DNA of 64,000 nt from Tetracentron sinense (Eukaryota > Streptophyta > Magnoliopsida > Trochodendrales > Trochodendraceae): NCBI GenBank assembly GCA_015143295.1, contig CM026562.1, forward strand, positions 12,800,041 to 12,864,040. The letters run 5' to 3'. A program made the position numbers and the translations under genes. This document shows, piece after piece, positions 1 to 10,790 of the stretch. Positions within the stretch are counted from its first letter, which is position 1; every line of letters starts with the position of its first letter. Below the pieces are notes generated by a model. It made no database searches and was not told the DNA's origin. It saw only the letters and a program-made list of their open reading frames with translations.

Positions 1-603
1 CTTAAATGTTTTCCTTCTATCTATCTTCTCTTACTATTCCACTAATAATCACATCTTGGATTTAGTTATAGTACCCGCAACTGGAGAACAAGGTAGGTGA
101 AGCAGAAACACAAAAAAAATTATGGAGTTTACGACACTACGTGGTATAGGTTGTTGCGCCAACAAGAGTACAACCAATGAGAGTGCTCTAATTTTCCTCT
201 AATATGTGAATCATTCCTTAATGACAGTCCCTAAGTTTGGATGGTAATCCTTTTACAGCCGTTTCTCCTTCATATTTTATACTTTTAATATTTCTTATTT
301 TTCATAAAACCTATAATTGTTGCAAAAGGAATGCCCACCGGAACTATTGTAGATGCTTTGTCCACCGAGAAACATAGGGAAGAGCTTTGAGTCTATTGAA
401 ACTGTTGAACTCTTTGCCTACAGGGAAACATAGATGAAGGACTTTGAGTCTGACTTAGTCAAAAATAGAATTTTTCGTCAATTGTCCGGGAACTTTTGCC
501 CCTAAATAGGGTGGGGATGGGAACCCTCTGAGACTTCCATATATTTTGATGACTTTACCATACTTATCCAAAAGAAAGAACACACCATTTCCAGTAGTTT
601 ATA
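1..603. other. Intergenic DNA, no gene recognised
   Basis: AT-rich with no convincing ORF. A motif is loosely repeated at about 357-385 and 415-440 (GTCCACCGAGAAACATAGG and GCCTACAGGGAAACATAG, each followed by GAGTCT). It resembles transposon debris but I cannot name it. Confidence 0.5.
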
Positions 604-2777
604 TGTAGAGCTCCGGAATTTAGGTTCACTGCTCATGTTAATAGTGTTGTGAATAGTGCTGTGAATAGTGCCTTCAAGGCCTAAAGCCTTAATGAAATTG
701 TGGTTTCATGTTTTTTTATGACATGAGGTTTTGAATGAATCAAAATATGCATGGAAAGTGTTTTGGGGGGTTAAGGATAAATGAAAAATGAGAGTATAAC
801 ATACTCCAAGTGTCAAAGAAATGGATGCCTAAACATACCCTCAACTTTAAAGAGCTCTAGAATTCTCTCCGCTGATCGGAATTGAGTGATTCTTAAATTT
901 TTGGAAAGGTATTGAAACCCTCTTCAAGGTTCATGTTTACCATTTTTTCAGATTTTGAGTCGAGATTAGGTCAAACGTCAGATTTCCGGAAACGAATCTG
1001 CTGAAAATCTGGGCTACTGAAATCTATTTTCGGACCAGTCAGCTTTATGGGCAATTTGGTCCACGAATAAAGAAATATTAGAAATTTTACAAAACATGAA
1101 AGTTATTCCCCTTTAAAAGAAGAATTCAACGCAAGTTCAATCGTCAAAATCAGATAAGTGAGTCAAAAGTTATGGTCGAAATATTAAAGCGGGAAAAACC
1201 CAGGCCTGTCATAACTTCACTAGTCGACAAGTGGACTTCACTAGTCGACGAGTGAGCATCACTCGTCGACGAGTCAGCCCCGAAAATGCCAACAACGACC
1301 CTGTAACAGCCTAGAACTCTTCCACCGACCTTGGGAGATATTTTGGGATATCTTCCTAAGATATTTTGGGATTTTTGACAACCTTTAGACTATAAATAGG
1401 GTCTGAATTTCGTGTATAAGGGTTACCAAACCCTTGAATGTAACTGAGAGAGATATTGAAGGAGAAGAAGAAGAAGAGAAACTTCGTTCCTTTCCAATTG
1501 TTCTTCCCCAAGCTCAAGTGAGTTTCCAACCTTGTCAAGCTTCCTTCCTTTAAAGTTCTTAAGCTCACAAATCATCACTAAGGTGATTTCAAAGCTTGGA
1601 ATTTCTCCAAGGAAATTTTGTGCGTGTTCTTGAAGAATGAGGTTTTCAAACCCAGATTTTCCAAATCTTCAACCAACCTTTCCTCAAGCTTGATTCAGTC
1701 CACAGAAATGTAAAAACTTCATTTTTAAGGTAGATACACTCTACTAGATTTTATGTCATAACCCATATTGTAAAATTAAGAAAAAAATCGTTATTTGTGA
1801 TGTGAGTTAACTTGTGATGCCTCTATGCCTTCACCCAAAGCATGAAAAACATGGATTCCTACTACTTAGTAATTATGTGATGATTCAACTGAGAAAAGCA
1901 TGATTAAAAGACTGAGTTTTATGGAAAACCAAGAAGAAAACCTATGTGCTTTGACGAAAACTATAGAAAATCCTACTAGTCATGATATGATAATTCTATG
2001 GTCAGCACCAACTAAATGAAGTGATTATATGATGAATTCAAGCATGTGCCATGTGTAAGTAATTATGTAATTTAGATTAAATCAAGTAGAAAAGCATGTG
2101 CTATACAATCAAGTGTTTCCAATTGCCTATCATGTTCACTCACCATTGTATATGAACACCGTATATGCATGATCAAGCTTCTGTATATGTACATGTATTG
2201 TAAAAGCAAGTAAAAGATGAAAAGTAAAGCAATCGTAAAGAAAGCAAAGCAAAGGATGACACGCAAGCAATTGTATTGGAAGGATGATAGTGGGCTCTTA
2301 CCACAAGCAGAGTAAGCATTATCATCTGATTCCAAGTAAAACCATGAACAAGCATTTGTATTGGAATGAGAATAATGGACTCTCACCACAAGCAGGGTGA
2401 GCATTATTCTCTGATTCCAAGTAAAAGTAATTGTATTGGAAAGAGGATAGTGGGCTCTCACCACAAGTAGGGTGAGCATTATCTTCTAATTCCAAGTAAA
2501 AGCATTTGTATTGGAAGGATGATAGTGGGCTCTCACCACAAGTAGGGTGAGCATCATCATCTGATTCCAAGTAAAAGTATATGTATTGGAAGGATGACAG
2601 TAGGCTCTTACCACAAGCAGGGGTCCTCTGATTCCAAATGACAAGCCATGTGTAAAGCAAGTGAAATGATAAGAAAGCAAAAATAAGGTATAAGAAAATA
2701 AGCAAAAGAAGTATATGTATAGTATTATGCACAATGTAAGTAAAAACGGATTTCCATGATTGTTTACAGTGTTTGCA
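604..2777 (+). mobile_element. LTR-1: Tekay-like Ty3 LTR, + orientation, interrupted at 2777 by element A
   Basis: Starts TGTAGAGCTCCGG, like the 5' ends of the other LTRs here (TGTAGAGCCCC, TGTAGAACCCC), followed by the shared GTGAATAGTGCTGTGAATAGT block. A palindrome array (CACTCGTCGACGAGT type) lies at about 1220-1275, a TATA box GACTATAAATAGG at 1388-1400 and a hairpin array at 2271-2637. The LTR lacks its 3' third because element A begins at 2778. No remainder was found beyond element A, whose far end is truncated, so the downstream part of LTR-1 is probably deleted. Confidence 0.75.
2271..2637 (+). repeat. Five tandem ~75-bp units, four clearly folding into a three-part hairpin (LTR-1)
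   Basis: Units start near 2271, 2356, 2431, 2506 and 2581. In units 1-4 an outer TTGGAA pairs with TTCCAA, a middle arm such as GATGATAGTG pairs with CATTATCATC, and an inner GCTCTCACC pairs with GGTGAGC around ACAAG. Unit 2 has GAGAATAATG facing CATTATTCTC: both arms changed and all 10 pairs kept. Unit 5 is degenerate. Units contain stops, so this is not coding. It lies about 880 nt downstream of the TATA box, in the expected transcribed part of the LTR. Confidence 0.85.
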
Positions 2778-3075
2778 TGTCGCGACCCAAAACCCACCCT
2801 AGGAGTTAGAGTGAACTTTGGACGACTAATGATGGCTTACATGACTTGCTTGACAAACCAACCTGCAAAAACCCACAGAGCATATACAATAGAGGATGAC
2901 AGCGGAAACATAACTATAAACACAGCGGAAGTCTAACAACCTCTAAGTATATACACATGGTCCAAGTTTAATACAAAGAAATCAAAACAAAGAAAGTGCG
3001 GACATGCCCGCCAAAATACATGGATATAATCACTCATGCTCACCCACAGCTGATCCACTCAGAATCTAACACCAC

Positions 3076-3240
3076 CTACTGATAACCCTCTACGGGAGGT
3101 TCCTCCAAAGGCTCCTCGACGTACTCCTCTTCCACCCATGGAGCAGGAGCACAAACATCAAATGGAGCAGCAGCTCCCTCAGAACCTGCTGACATAAGAA
3201 GTACGGCTGAGCATGGAATACTCAGCGGGTACCAAGCACT
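3076..3240 (-). pseudogene. LTR-encoded short reading frame (PWVEEEY family), LTR A copy
   Basis: Minus-strand frame from WYPLSIPCSAVLLMSAG through [19 protein letters not shown] to a stop TAG at 3076-3078. The same peptide pattern is encoded at the same LTR position in elements B, D, E and F. No initiating ATG is obvious in this copy. Function unknown. Confidence 0.55.
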
Positions 3241-3573
3241 AACCAACAGTCATAGCATAAAAATGACAATTTATAAATCAGGAGCAATTCATATATGTTA
3301 GACGGAAACAATTCATATCATACAAGGAAGTAAAGCAATTTATAATCATGCTTGTATTTCGTAGAAAGCCGATAAAACCTTTTGAAAACATCGTGCACTT
3401 GACTTGGCTTGAAATATCTTTTCGTACTTGAAAGCTTGTCGTGTTTGTCTTGCTTGATCTTGTCGAGCGTGTCGTACGTGTCATGTCATGCATGTCATGC
3501 GTGCTTGCTTGTGATCATGTAACTTGTGAGATACACTTGTGAGATATCCTTGTGAGATGCGCTTGAGAGATGC

Positions 3574-3720
3574 CTTGAGAGGGAAGGGAGACCCTTCTTT
3601 ATGCAATGCACTTGAGAGGGAAGGGAGACCCTTCTTCATGATATGTATGTACTTGCGAGGGAAGGGAGGCCCTTCTTCATGATATGCACTTGTGAGTGAG
3701 GGGAGACCCCTCGTGGAATG
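3574..3720 (-). repeat. Four ~40-bp tandem units with GAAGGG/CCCTTC hairpins in LTR A
   Basis: Three units read GAAGGGAGRCCCTTC and the fourth reads GAGGGGAGACCCCTC, so an A-T pair has become G-C on both sides. Units are separated by CATGATATG and CTTGAGAGG-type spacers. The position in the LTR corresponds to the hairpin arrays of LTR-1 and LTR E. Confidence 0.75.
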
Positions 3721-4629
3721 TTGGTTCTTGTTTTCTTGTGAAAAGCGAGGTAAAACATATCGTAGGATATGTCCCACCTCTAACCATGTTCTTGAAAACC
3801 TCGGTAAATCATGTCATGCATGCCGTGCTCGTGGGAATCGTGTACATACTTGCATTTAAATTTAAATATGACATTTGGGTAATTCACAACACATATAACA
3901 TCAATGATTGAGCAATGTAATATTCACATCATTTAGGGAAAGCAAGAAAACACACTATCATAGGCCCTAGCAATTTCCATAATTTATTAGGCATGCATTT
4001 CCTAATTTACAACTCACTTCATTCACCTTGGCATTTCATCAAACATGGTGTGTTCATTATTCATTATTCGTTTAAACCTAAATCATGCTTTTCTAGGTGA
4101 GTTTACTCGCATCATAAATGTGTGTTTATTATGGATATAATGCCCTCCCCCATTTCAATCATCACAACACAACCATTGGCATCTAATTGCCTATTCCATC
4201 TCCATTCACCACGTTCACACTTCCAAACTCATAGCACATGTACAAAGGAAGGAAACAAAGAGAACTAAAGGAAAAGAGAAGCTATAGCTAGGAGGGTAGC
4301 AAGAGGTACCGACCTTGATCAAGTGAGGAAGAAATCCCCTTCCAAAAACGACCGTGAGTTGCTGCCCTAGCTTGAGGAGATACTCCTCATGAGCTTGTGC
4401 CTTGATCTTGAAGAAAAGCCGGACTTGACGTGATCTAGGGTCTCAAAACCTCTTTGATTCTTCTCCAAAAGCAAAACCCTAGCTTAGGAAACCCTTTCTC
4501 CTCTCTTCTAATCCCCCAAATCTTCTAAGTGTTGAGAATGAGCCCTAAAGGCTCGGGCGATCCTATATAAGAAAGGATATAACACCCGAATGCCGAAAAT
4601 GCTCTTAGTGAAAATTTTGTAAAACGCAA

Positions 4630-4815
4630 GGACCGAGCGATCGGTGTTTATGACCGATCGATCGGTTGCCTACCGAGCGATCGGTGTGTTGACCGAGCTC
4701 TCGACCAAAAATCATCTCTCTGGAAAATTTTCCCATACAAAAATCTTGACCAGTCGATAGCTACCGATCGATCGGTTTTGGACCGATCGATCGCTCTATG
4801 GACCGAGCGATCGAT
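4630..4815. promoter_or_regulatory. ACCGATCGATCGGT palindrome array in the U3 of LTR A
   Basis: At least six copies of GACCGAKCGATCGGT variants, several perfect 14-nt palindromes (for example 4653-4666), spaced 15-60 bp apart and ending about 60 bp upstream of the LTR TATA box. They look like binding sites for a dimeric protein; this is inferred. Confidence 0.65.
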
Positions 4816-5027
4816 TGCCTGCAGGTCCAGGCTGTTTTGGCCATATCTTTTGACTCGTTTGTCCAATTTTGACGATTCAACTTGCGTTGGGTTCGTACTT
4901 CGAAAACAAACATTTCTGACATTTCAGAATTTCTAATTTCTTCCTTATTTATTAATTATACCTCCTTACAGGTAAAATGGCAACGAAAGTGTCATGCATT
5001 AAATGTGAAAAGGTCCGGGGCTCTACA

Positions 5028-5063
5028 TCCTCCCCCCCTTACAAAAATTTCGTCCTCGAAATT
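5028..5063 (-). other. Polypurine tract and TTTCGAGGACGAAA hairpin of element A
   Basis: Minus strand reads AAATTTCGAGGACGAAATTT, then TTGTAAGGGGGGGAGGA and the LTR start TGTAG. This is the plus-strand primer site of Tekay-like elements. Element B has the same arrangement at 19431-19467. Confidence 0.85.
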
Positions 5064-5128
5064 TAGACGCTACTTGCATTACAAACCAAAAAGAAAATTA
5101 CAAGTCATATACAAACTTATACAAAAAC

Positions 5129-6240
5129 TCATTCAAATAATTCTGGGTACTTCGCTTTGACTTCGGCTTCACGCTCCCATGTAGCTTCTTCCCGAGCATG
5201 GTGTTGCCATTGCACAAGAACCAAAGGGATTGTCTTGTTGCAAAGCACTTGATCTCTTCGATCCAAAATCTGAACCGGCTTTTCAATCAAGGTGAGGTCC
5301 TCTCGAATCTCCAACGGTTCCAAGTCTATGACATGCGAAGGATCCACAATGTACTTCCGAAGCATAGACACATGGAAGACGTTGTGAACTGCGGCCATGT
5401 GAGGTGGGAGAGCTACCCTGTAAGCAACCTCACCAACTTGCGAGATAATCTTAAAAGGCCCAACATACCGAGGACTGAGCTTGCCTCGCTTGCCAAATCT
5501 CATGATCCCTTTGCTAGGAGATACTTTCACAAAAACTTGATCCCCTACTTGAAATTCCAAGTCCCTACAGCGCGTGTCCACATAACTTTTCTGGCGATCT
5601 TGAGCGGCTTTCAATCGATCCCGAATGATCTTAACTGTGTTTGCAGTTTGCTCAATCAACTCCGGACCAAGTACTTTCCTTTCTCCTACCTCATCCCAAT
5701 AGAGAGGAGACCTACAACTTCGCCCATACAAGGCTTCAAATGGTGCCATTTGGATACTTGCCTGATAGCTGTTATTATAAGCGAATTCAACCAAAGGCAA
5801 GTGCTCTTCTCAACTGCCTCTGAAATCCAACATACAAGCCTGAAACATGTCTTCAATGACTTGGTTCACTCTCTCGGTTTGCCCATCCGTTTGTGGATGA
5901 AAGGCGGTGCTGAAATCAAGTCGGGAACCCATAGCTTCCTGAAAACTTTTCCAGAATCTTGATGTGAATCTTGGATCCCGATCTGACACAATACTGACTG
6001 GCACTCCGTGAAACCTAACAACTTCCTTGATATATAACGCGGCCAACTGGCTAGAGTTGAAAGTAGTTCGGTACGGTAGGAAATGAGCGGACTTTGTCAA
6101 ACGATCCACTACTACCCATATCGCATCTGAGCCCCTTGCCGTCTTTGGCAAGCCAACTATGAAATCCATGGATATGTTCTCCCATTTCCACTCGGGAATA
6201 GGAAGAGACTGCAATAGACCTGCCGGCCGCATGTGCTCTG
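5129..6240 (-). pseudogene. Integrase and C-terminal part of Ty3 pol, element A
   Basis: The minus strand encodes [39 protein letters not shown], the [20 protein letters not shown] integrase end, [20 protein letters not shown], and a GPFKII ... HNVFHVSMLRKY tail. It finishes with the chromodomain-like QWQHHAREEATWEREAEVKA typical of Tekay chromoviruses. The frame has a nonsense change where GSWEEHLPL is expected (TGG to TGA near 5810) and is cut off at about 6240. It catalysed cDNA insertion in the intact element; this copy is dead. Confidence 0.88.
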
Positions 6241-8040
6241 CCATCTTTGGCAAGCCAACTGGGGAGTGGAGACTCGTGTTCGAGTCTTTGGTGTAGCTGT
6301 TGATGCCCACCATGAGTGCTAACCCTGATGACCCTCTAATCTCCTGACATAGTTAGATAAATGATTAGAGCATACCAAAAAAAAAATGTGTCTATTATAA
6401 GGCCAGCAAAATAGACCCATGATATAAAATGGAACATTTTTTAAAGAAAAAATTGATCTTCAAAACCAAAAAAAAAGAAAGGCAACTAAATAAAAAAAGT
6501 GCATTTATGATAGGGCTAACCAAACAGACCAAGTGACGTAAAATGGAACCATTTTAAAAAACAGACCAAGTGACGTAAAATGGAACCATTTTAAATGAGA
6601 TAATTCTAAATATGTTCATTTCTAATCAATTACTTCAAGAAATGAGATACTGTGTGTGTCCAAACACTCTCTTAGACTTTTCCATTTCAGTGGGCTTATA
6701 GAGGTAGGTCCACACCAACAAAACCCAACATACCTTTGGGCACTAAAAAATCCCATTCAAATTCCCCCCATACCAGTGGGAGCTCTAAAACTTGAGTGGT
6801 GACTAAGCATATAAATTTTAATATTCATGTCATAAATTTAAGTGAATAAAAAAAGGCTTTCAATTAGCCTTGTCTTCTTGCTTGGAAAAGGGAGGAGTGC
6901 AATAGAAGAGAGTTTGTCTAGTACTCCCATGTCTTCAAATGATATGGGATTCAACCAAACAAAAATTGAAATAAAACGACACGGAAAGTTTTGTCCATGC
7001 ATATCAAATGAGGCAATGCAATCGGGTTGCTTAGGGTGCACTGCAAAATGGATGCCAAAAATAGTATACATCTTTGCACAGAGGATATGCACGCAGATTC
7101 CTTAGGTTAGTAATGGTGAGCCTGACATCTTATTTGCTTGATGTGGACCACAGAAAGAGTAAGAGAGAGTATAGATAGTTTTTATTTTTTTGTTGGGTAC
7201 CATTTAACTATGGTTAGTGGTTAGCTGGGGGAGATTAGATCGCCAGACCTCCCTCAACAAAGTGGCCACACCCCACCACCACGGATGTAAGAGGTGGAGA
7301 CGGTACCTCTTTGACCGCATAGAGAGAAATTACAACTCTTAGCCTTGTTAAAGCGAGACGACCTACACCCTGCCCTCTTGCGCCAGTGGTTGGGGTGTGG
7401 CCTCCAGATATGGGAGGTCAAGTTGCAAGAACTCCCTTTACCCAATGCTAACCCCTAACAGCCTAACCGATTCAAGATTACTAACCTAGGTACTTGAAAG
7501 AACTCTTAATCTCATATGAGAGAGTCAACACGTGCTAGTTCTCTCAAGAAAGAATCATAGTAAATTTTTTATTTTTTTTTGGTCTCATAGTAATTTTTAT
7601 TCACTCCTAAAAGTCTTTTATTCTCCCATATCAATCTTAATGTAAGATCTTTCTTGTCTTAGCATAAATTTGCAATTTTCAACATAGTATAGTCTTACAC
7701 GAACTACGAAAATGAGAAACAATTTACTTACCATTTATTGAATTAAAAAAATGAAAGACAACCAAACAAGGAAATGTCAATTTATTTAAAAGAAGTTCGT
7801 CCATTATAAGCCAGAAGAATTGACACATCGATATAAATAGAACCTTTAAGGCCAGCAAAATACACCCGTTAATATAAAATAGAACCTTTTTGAAAGAAAA
7901 CCAAACTTCAAACCAAAAAGAGAAAGACAACTAAACAAGCAAAAATCATTTCATTTAAAAGAGGTGCATCTACTATAAGGCCAGCCAAACAGACCCATTA
8001 ATATAAAGTGGATCTATTTTTGACAAGAATATTATTATGA
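6241..8040. repeat. AT-rich intergenic block with dispersed direct repeats
   Basis: Several copies of AAGGCCAGCAAAATAGACCC followed by ATATAAAATGGAACC occur at about 6397, 6515, 7850 and 7975, with degenerate copies near 6563 and 7806. A 28-bp piece (ACAGACCAAGTGACGTAAAA and following) is directly repeated near 6530 and 6564. The stretch 6610-7035 matches 11470-12300 (separate entry). Short ORFs show no recognisable product. Confidence 0.6.
7190..7470. repeat. Inverted-repeat element with GTTAG ends
   Basis: Begins TATGGTTAGTGGTTAGC and ends GCTAACCCCTAACAG. Internally GTGGCCACACCCC faces GGGGTGTGGCC. The arrangement suggests a small fold-back element or a decayed SINE; no target duplication was identified. 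Confidence 0.4.
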
Positions 8041-8041
8041 A

Positions 8042-8075
8042 CTAGTGGGGGCAGCACATGCTATGCATGTAAGAG
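8042..8075 (-). mobile_element. Helitron-like 3' terminus
   Basis: On the minus strand an imperfect hairpin (ACATGCATAGCATGTGC) is followed by CTGCCCCCACTAG and a flanking T. Helitrons characteristically end hairpin-CTRR next to a host T. The rest of the element was not delimited. Confidence 0.4.
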
Positions 8076-8339
8076 AGAGGAAGGAGAGAGAGAGAGACTA
8101 GGAAGAGGGACCCTAGCAGGGCATTTCGAAAAAATAACTTTAAGAATATTTTGGGTATAGAAACTTGAGGAACATTTTAGATAAACAAATTTGTGAGAGA
8201 CACATTGTTTATTGAAATATGATGTTGGACATTTTAAGAACCAAAAAGCTTTAGAAACATTTTGGGTATAGGAAAAAAAGGGGACGGACAGTGCCTTGGC
8301 GAGACATTCTTCTTTCGGAGCATTTTACCAAGAGAGTGA

Positions 8340-8726
8340 AGAGTCCGGTTACGCCACTAAGGTCGCCATGTGTCCCTTTTAACACTTATTAACTGTGATT
8401 AAGATTCACCCACTCCTAGGGTTCACCCACTTATAATTAATATTTTTTCCTAGAAACGAAGGATAAGAACCTTAGGGGTTGGTGAATCTTAACCACAATT
8501 GGAGTCCCGTTACGACTTTAAGGTTTCCATGTGTCTCTTTTGACACCCCTTAACTTTGGTTAAGATTCATCTACCCCTAGAGTTCACCCACTTATCCTTG
8601 GTTTTTAGAATTATTAATTTTTTTCAACTCGAGTTAAAATTCACTAATTCTTAGAGCTAAATTTTTTTTGCATATATGTTTTTTCTAAAATCTAAGGATA
8701 AGTGGGTGAACCTTAGGGGTGGGTGA
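8340..8726. mobile_element. Fold-back MITE copies; the second is split by LTR D and continues at 11002-11090
   Basis: GGTTAAGATTCACCCACTCC and AGGGTTCACCCACTTAT face their inverse GATAAG...CCTTAGGGG...GGTGAATCTTAACC within about 120 bp, twice in a row. The outer arms GAGTCCGGTTACGCCACTAA and GGTCGCCATGTGTCCCTT find their inverse at about 11040-11085 (AAGGGACAAATGGTGAC, then AGTAGCGTAACCGAACTCC). The right arm of the second copy is interrupted exactly at the LTR D target site GGTGA. Confidence 0.65.
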
Positions 8727-8972
8727 TGTCGCGACCCAAAATCCCACCCGGGAGCATGTGAGACTTTGGGTCGTGACTAAACATTAAACATCCTGCAGTA
8801 GCATATAAAACATACTAAAAATGGAAGCTAAAAAATTTCTTTTATACTTAACTATGTTCCAAGTTCAAAACAAACTAATATAATAAGAGTTTAACCAAGT
8901 AAACCATCATTAGTGGACATCCCCACTTTAAACAAGTCAAAAACAATATATACAATCACTCCCTCACACCTT

Positions 8973-9137
8973 TCAACAATAGTCAAGGTAGGACCACATA
9001 TCCAGTGCCATCTCCTCTTCCTAGTGATCAAAAACTGGCTCTTCCTCAATGTACTTCCTCCTCTACCCAAGGAGCTAGAGCACAAATATCAAAAGAACTT
9101 GCCACAAATAACAGTTCAGTTGAGTATTGAATCGTTC
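8973..9137 (-). pseudogene. LTR-encoded short reading frame (PWVEEEY family), LTR D copy
   Basis: Encodes [15 protein letters not shown]; after a one-base insertion the frame resumes YIEEEPVFDH, has a TAG, and finishes EEEMALDMWSYLDYC before TGA. The end matches [10 protein letters not shown] of element B. Decayed copy. Confidence 0.5.
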
Positions 9138-10568
9138 AGCGTATACAAACCATTAGATAAAGATGTCATAATTATTAACAACAAGTAAAATATAAATCAC
9201 AAGCATACTTAATTTAGAGTGAGGCAAACATAATTCAATCATATCTTAAAGAGTACATATTTTCTGAAATCATGTTTGTCGATATTTCGTTGAAATCAAA
9301 ACCTTATGAGTTCTTGTGAGGAATCATGTTTCTTATGAGATGTTTGTTTATGATGATCATCGTTTCTTATGAGATCTTTGTTTATGAGAATTATCGTTTC
9401 TTATGAGATCTTTGCTTATGAGAATTATTGTTTCTTATGAGATCCGCCCATAAAAATCATAACTTGTGAGTTTCTTGCGTGATCATAACTTGGAGCCAGA
9501 TGACTAGTACCCTTGAATAGACTTAGAACTGGGTATCTAAATACCCTTCATCGAGACATACTTTGAACTGGGCTACTACTTGACCAACCTTCCTGTTGGC
9601 ATTATCATAGTTTTATGAGATCATAACTTGGAACCGGATGTGACATATCCTTGGATATGTCCTATCCTTACCAACCATCTGTTTAACATTGTCATTGTCT
9701 TTCTTGTGAACTTTTGAATCATTATCATTTGTGAGTTTCTGGATACCCGCACTTATGAGAAAAACCCGGTCATGCAATACAAGTGTTCATGCGTAATTTA
9801 TGAGTGACATAGTAGACAATTGAGAAAAAAACTCCAAATTAATTATAACAACAATTTAAACCCTTCACTATTTTATAGCATGCATGCTCATAAGTTAAAC
9901 ACCTAATTTCCATCAAGTTCTACCTACTTCATATAATAATTCATACATTCTTTTATTTCATTAATTTAGGAATCATCACAAGATTTATAATAGAGTTCAA
10001 TTGCATTACATCATCACCAATATGTTTTTAAACAATTTATACAAGACTAGCTAATAGACCAATCTACCTCAAATCATCATACAAACATGCTTTTAAATTC
10101 TTATTTCTAGTATTCATTTCATCATAAACTACCTAGTAGAAAATATCTATTTAATTCATTAACAAGCATGCTCACAATCTCATTTCTAATTAAAGAATCA
10201 TAGCAAGGTTAAGTAAAAGAGTATCATCTACTTAAATCATCTCACTACATACTTTTCATCCAATTTCTAACTAAAGAATCATAACAAGTCCATCTAGTAG
10301 AGTGTATTTACCTCCCGAGATTGAATCCCTTCGACCTAATGTTTGAGAAAGTGTTGAGAAAGCTTGAGAAAGCTAATACAAGCTTACTCTTGCTTCTTCC
10401 AAGGATTTTCCTTAGAAAACTTAAGGTTTTCTCATCTCCTTTGCCAAATTGAGTAAAAAGACCTAAGAACATTCTAAAGCAACGGGTTAGGGGTTCTATT
10501 TATAGTCTTAGGGTTAAAAAACCTAAAAATCGGGACTTAACCAATTTTTAAAACATTACTGCGAAATT

Positions 10569-10790
10569 TCATTCGAACGGATTTCTATTTGTTCGAACGA
10601 ATTTGCAATTCGTTCAAACCAATATGAAGGCCATAGAATGGAAATGGATGCTGGCCTGTTCAACAAATTGAAAGTTCTTGGATTCGTTTGAACGAACTGA
10701 GGACTATAAAACGGAAATGAGTGCGAAATTGCTCACCCAATGAAAAATCTCTGGCTTAGTTCGAACAAATCCATATTCGTTCGAACGAAT
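10569..10790. promoter_or_regulatory. TTCGTTCGAACGAA palindrome array in the U3 of LTR D
   Basis: About six variants of GTTCGAACGAAT, including a perfect 16-nt palindrome at 10775-10790, lie 60-280 bp upstream of the LTR TATA box on the minus strand. The core differs from LTR A (ATCGAT) and element B (GTCGAC), but the placement is the same. Confidence 0.65.

Larger units (their letters stand above)
2778..5027 (-). mobile_element. 3' LTR of element A
   Basis: Minus-strand LTR starting TGTAGAGCCCCGGACC beside the polypurine tract and ending GGGTCGCGACA. In LTR order: an ACCGATCGATCGGT palindrome array (4630-4815), TATA-like CTTATATAGGA (about 4562-4572), GAAGGG hairpin repeats (about 3574-3720), the decayed PWVEEEY reading frame (3076-3240), and a GCGGGCATGTCCGC hairpin (about 2998-3011). 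Length agrees with the long LTRs of the Tekay/Del lineage. Confidence 0.85.
2778..6240 (-). mobile_element. Element A: 5'-truncated Tekay-like Ty3 retrotransposon (3' LTR plus end of pol)
   Basis: On the minus strand the order is integrase end, stop, a TTTCGAGGACGAAA hairpin, polypurine tract AAGGGGGGGAGGA, and a 2.25-kb LTR. The left end starts TGTCGCGACC. The element is cut near 6240 inside pol. There the sequence TCTTTGGCAAGCCAACT, which also occurs about 100 bp earlier in the same element (about 6142-6158), joins to unrelated DNA. No 5' LTR, PBS or gag is present, so it cannot move on its own. Confidence 0.85.

Noticed and set aside
604-604. Target duplication for LTR-1
   Set aside because: Only one end of LTR-1 is present, so no duplication can be shown; the start rests on similarity to the other LTRs.
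2271-2637. CRISPR-like array of repeats
   Set aside because: Units are imperfect ~75-bp tandem copies without unique spacers, inside a plant LTR; no cas genes.
5198-5962. 254-codon + strand ORF
   Set aside because: Antisense of the Ty3 integrase reading frame of element A.
2778-6330. Complete Ty3 element A
   Set aside because: No second LTR, PBS or gag was found; pol stops abruptly at about 6240.
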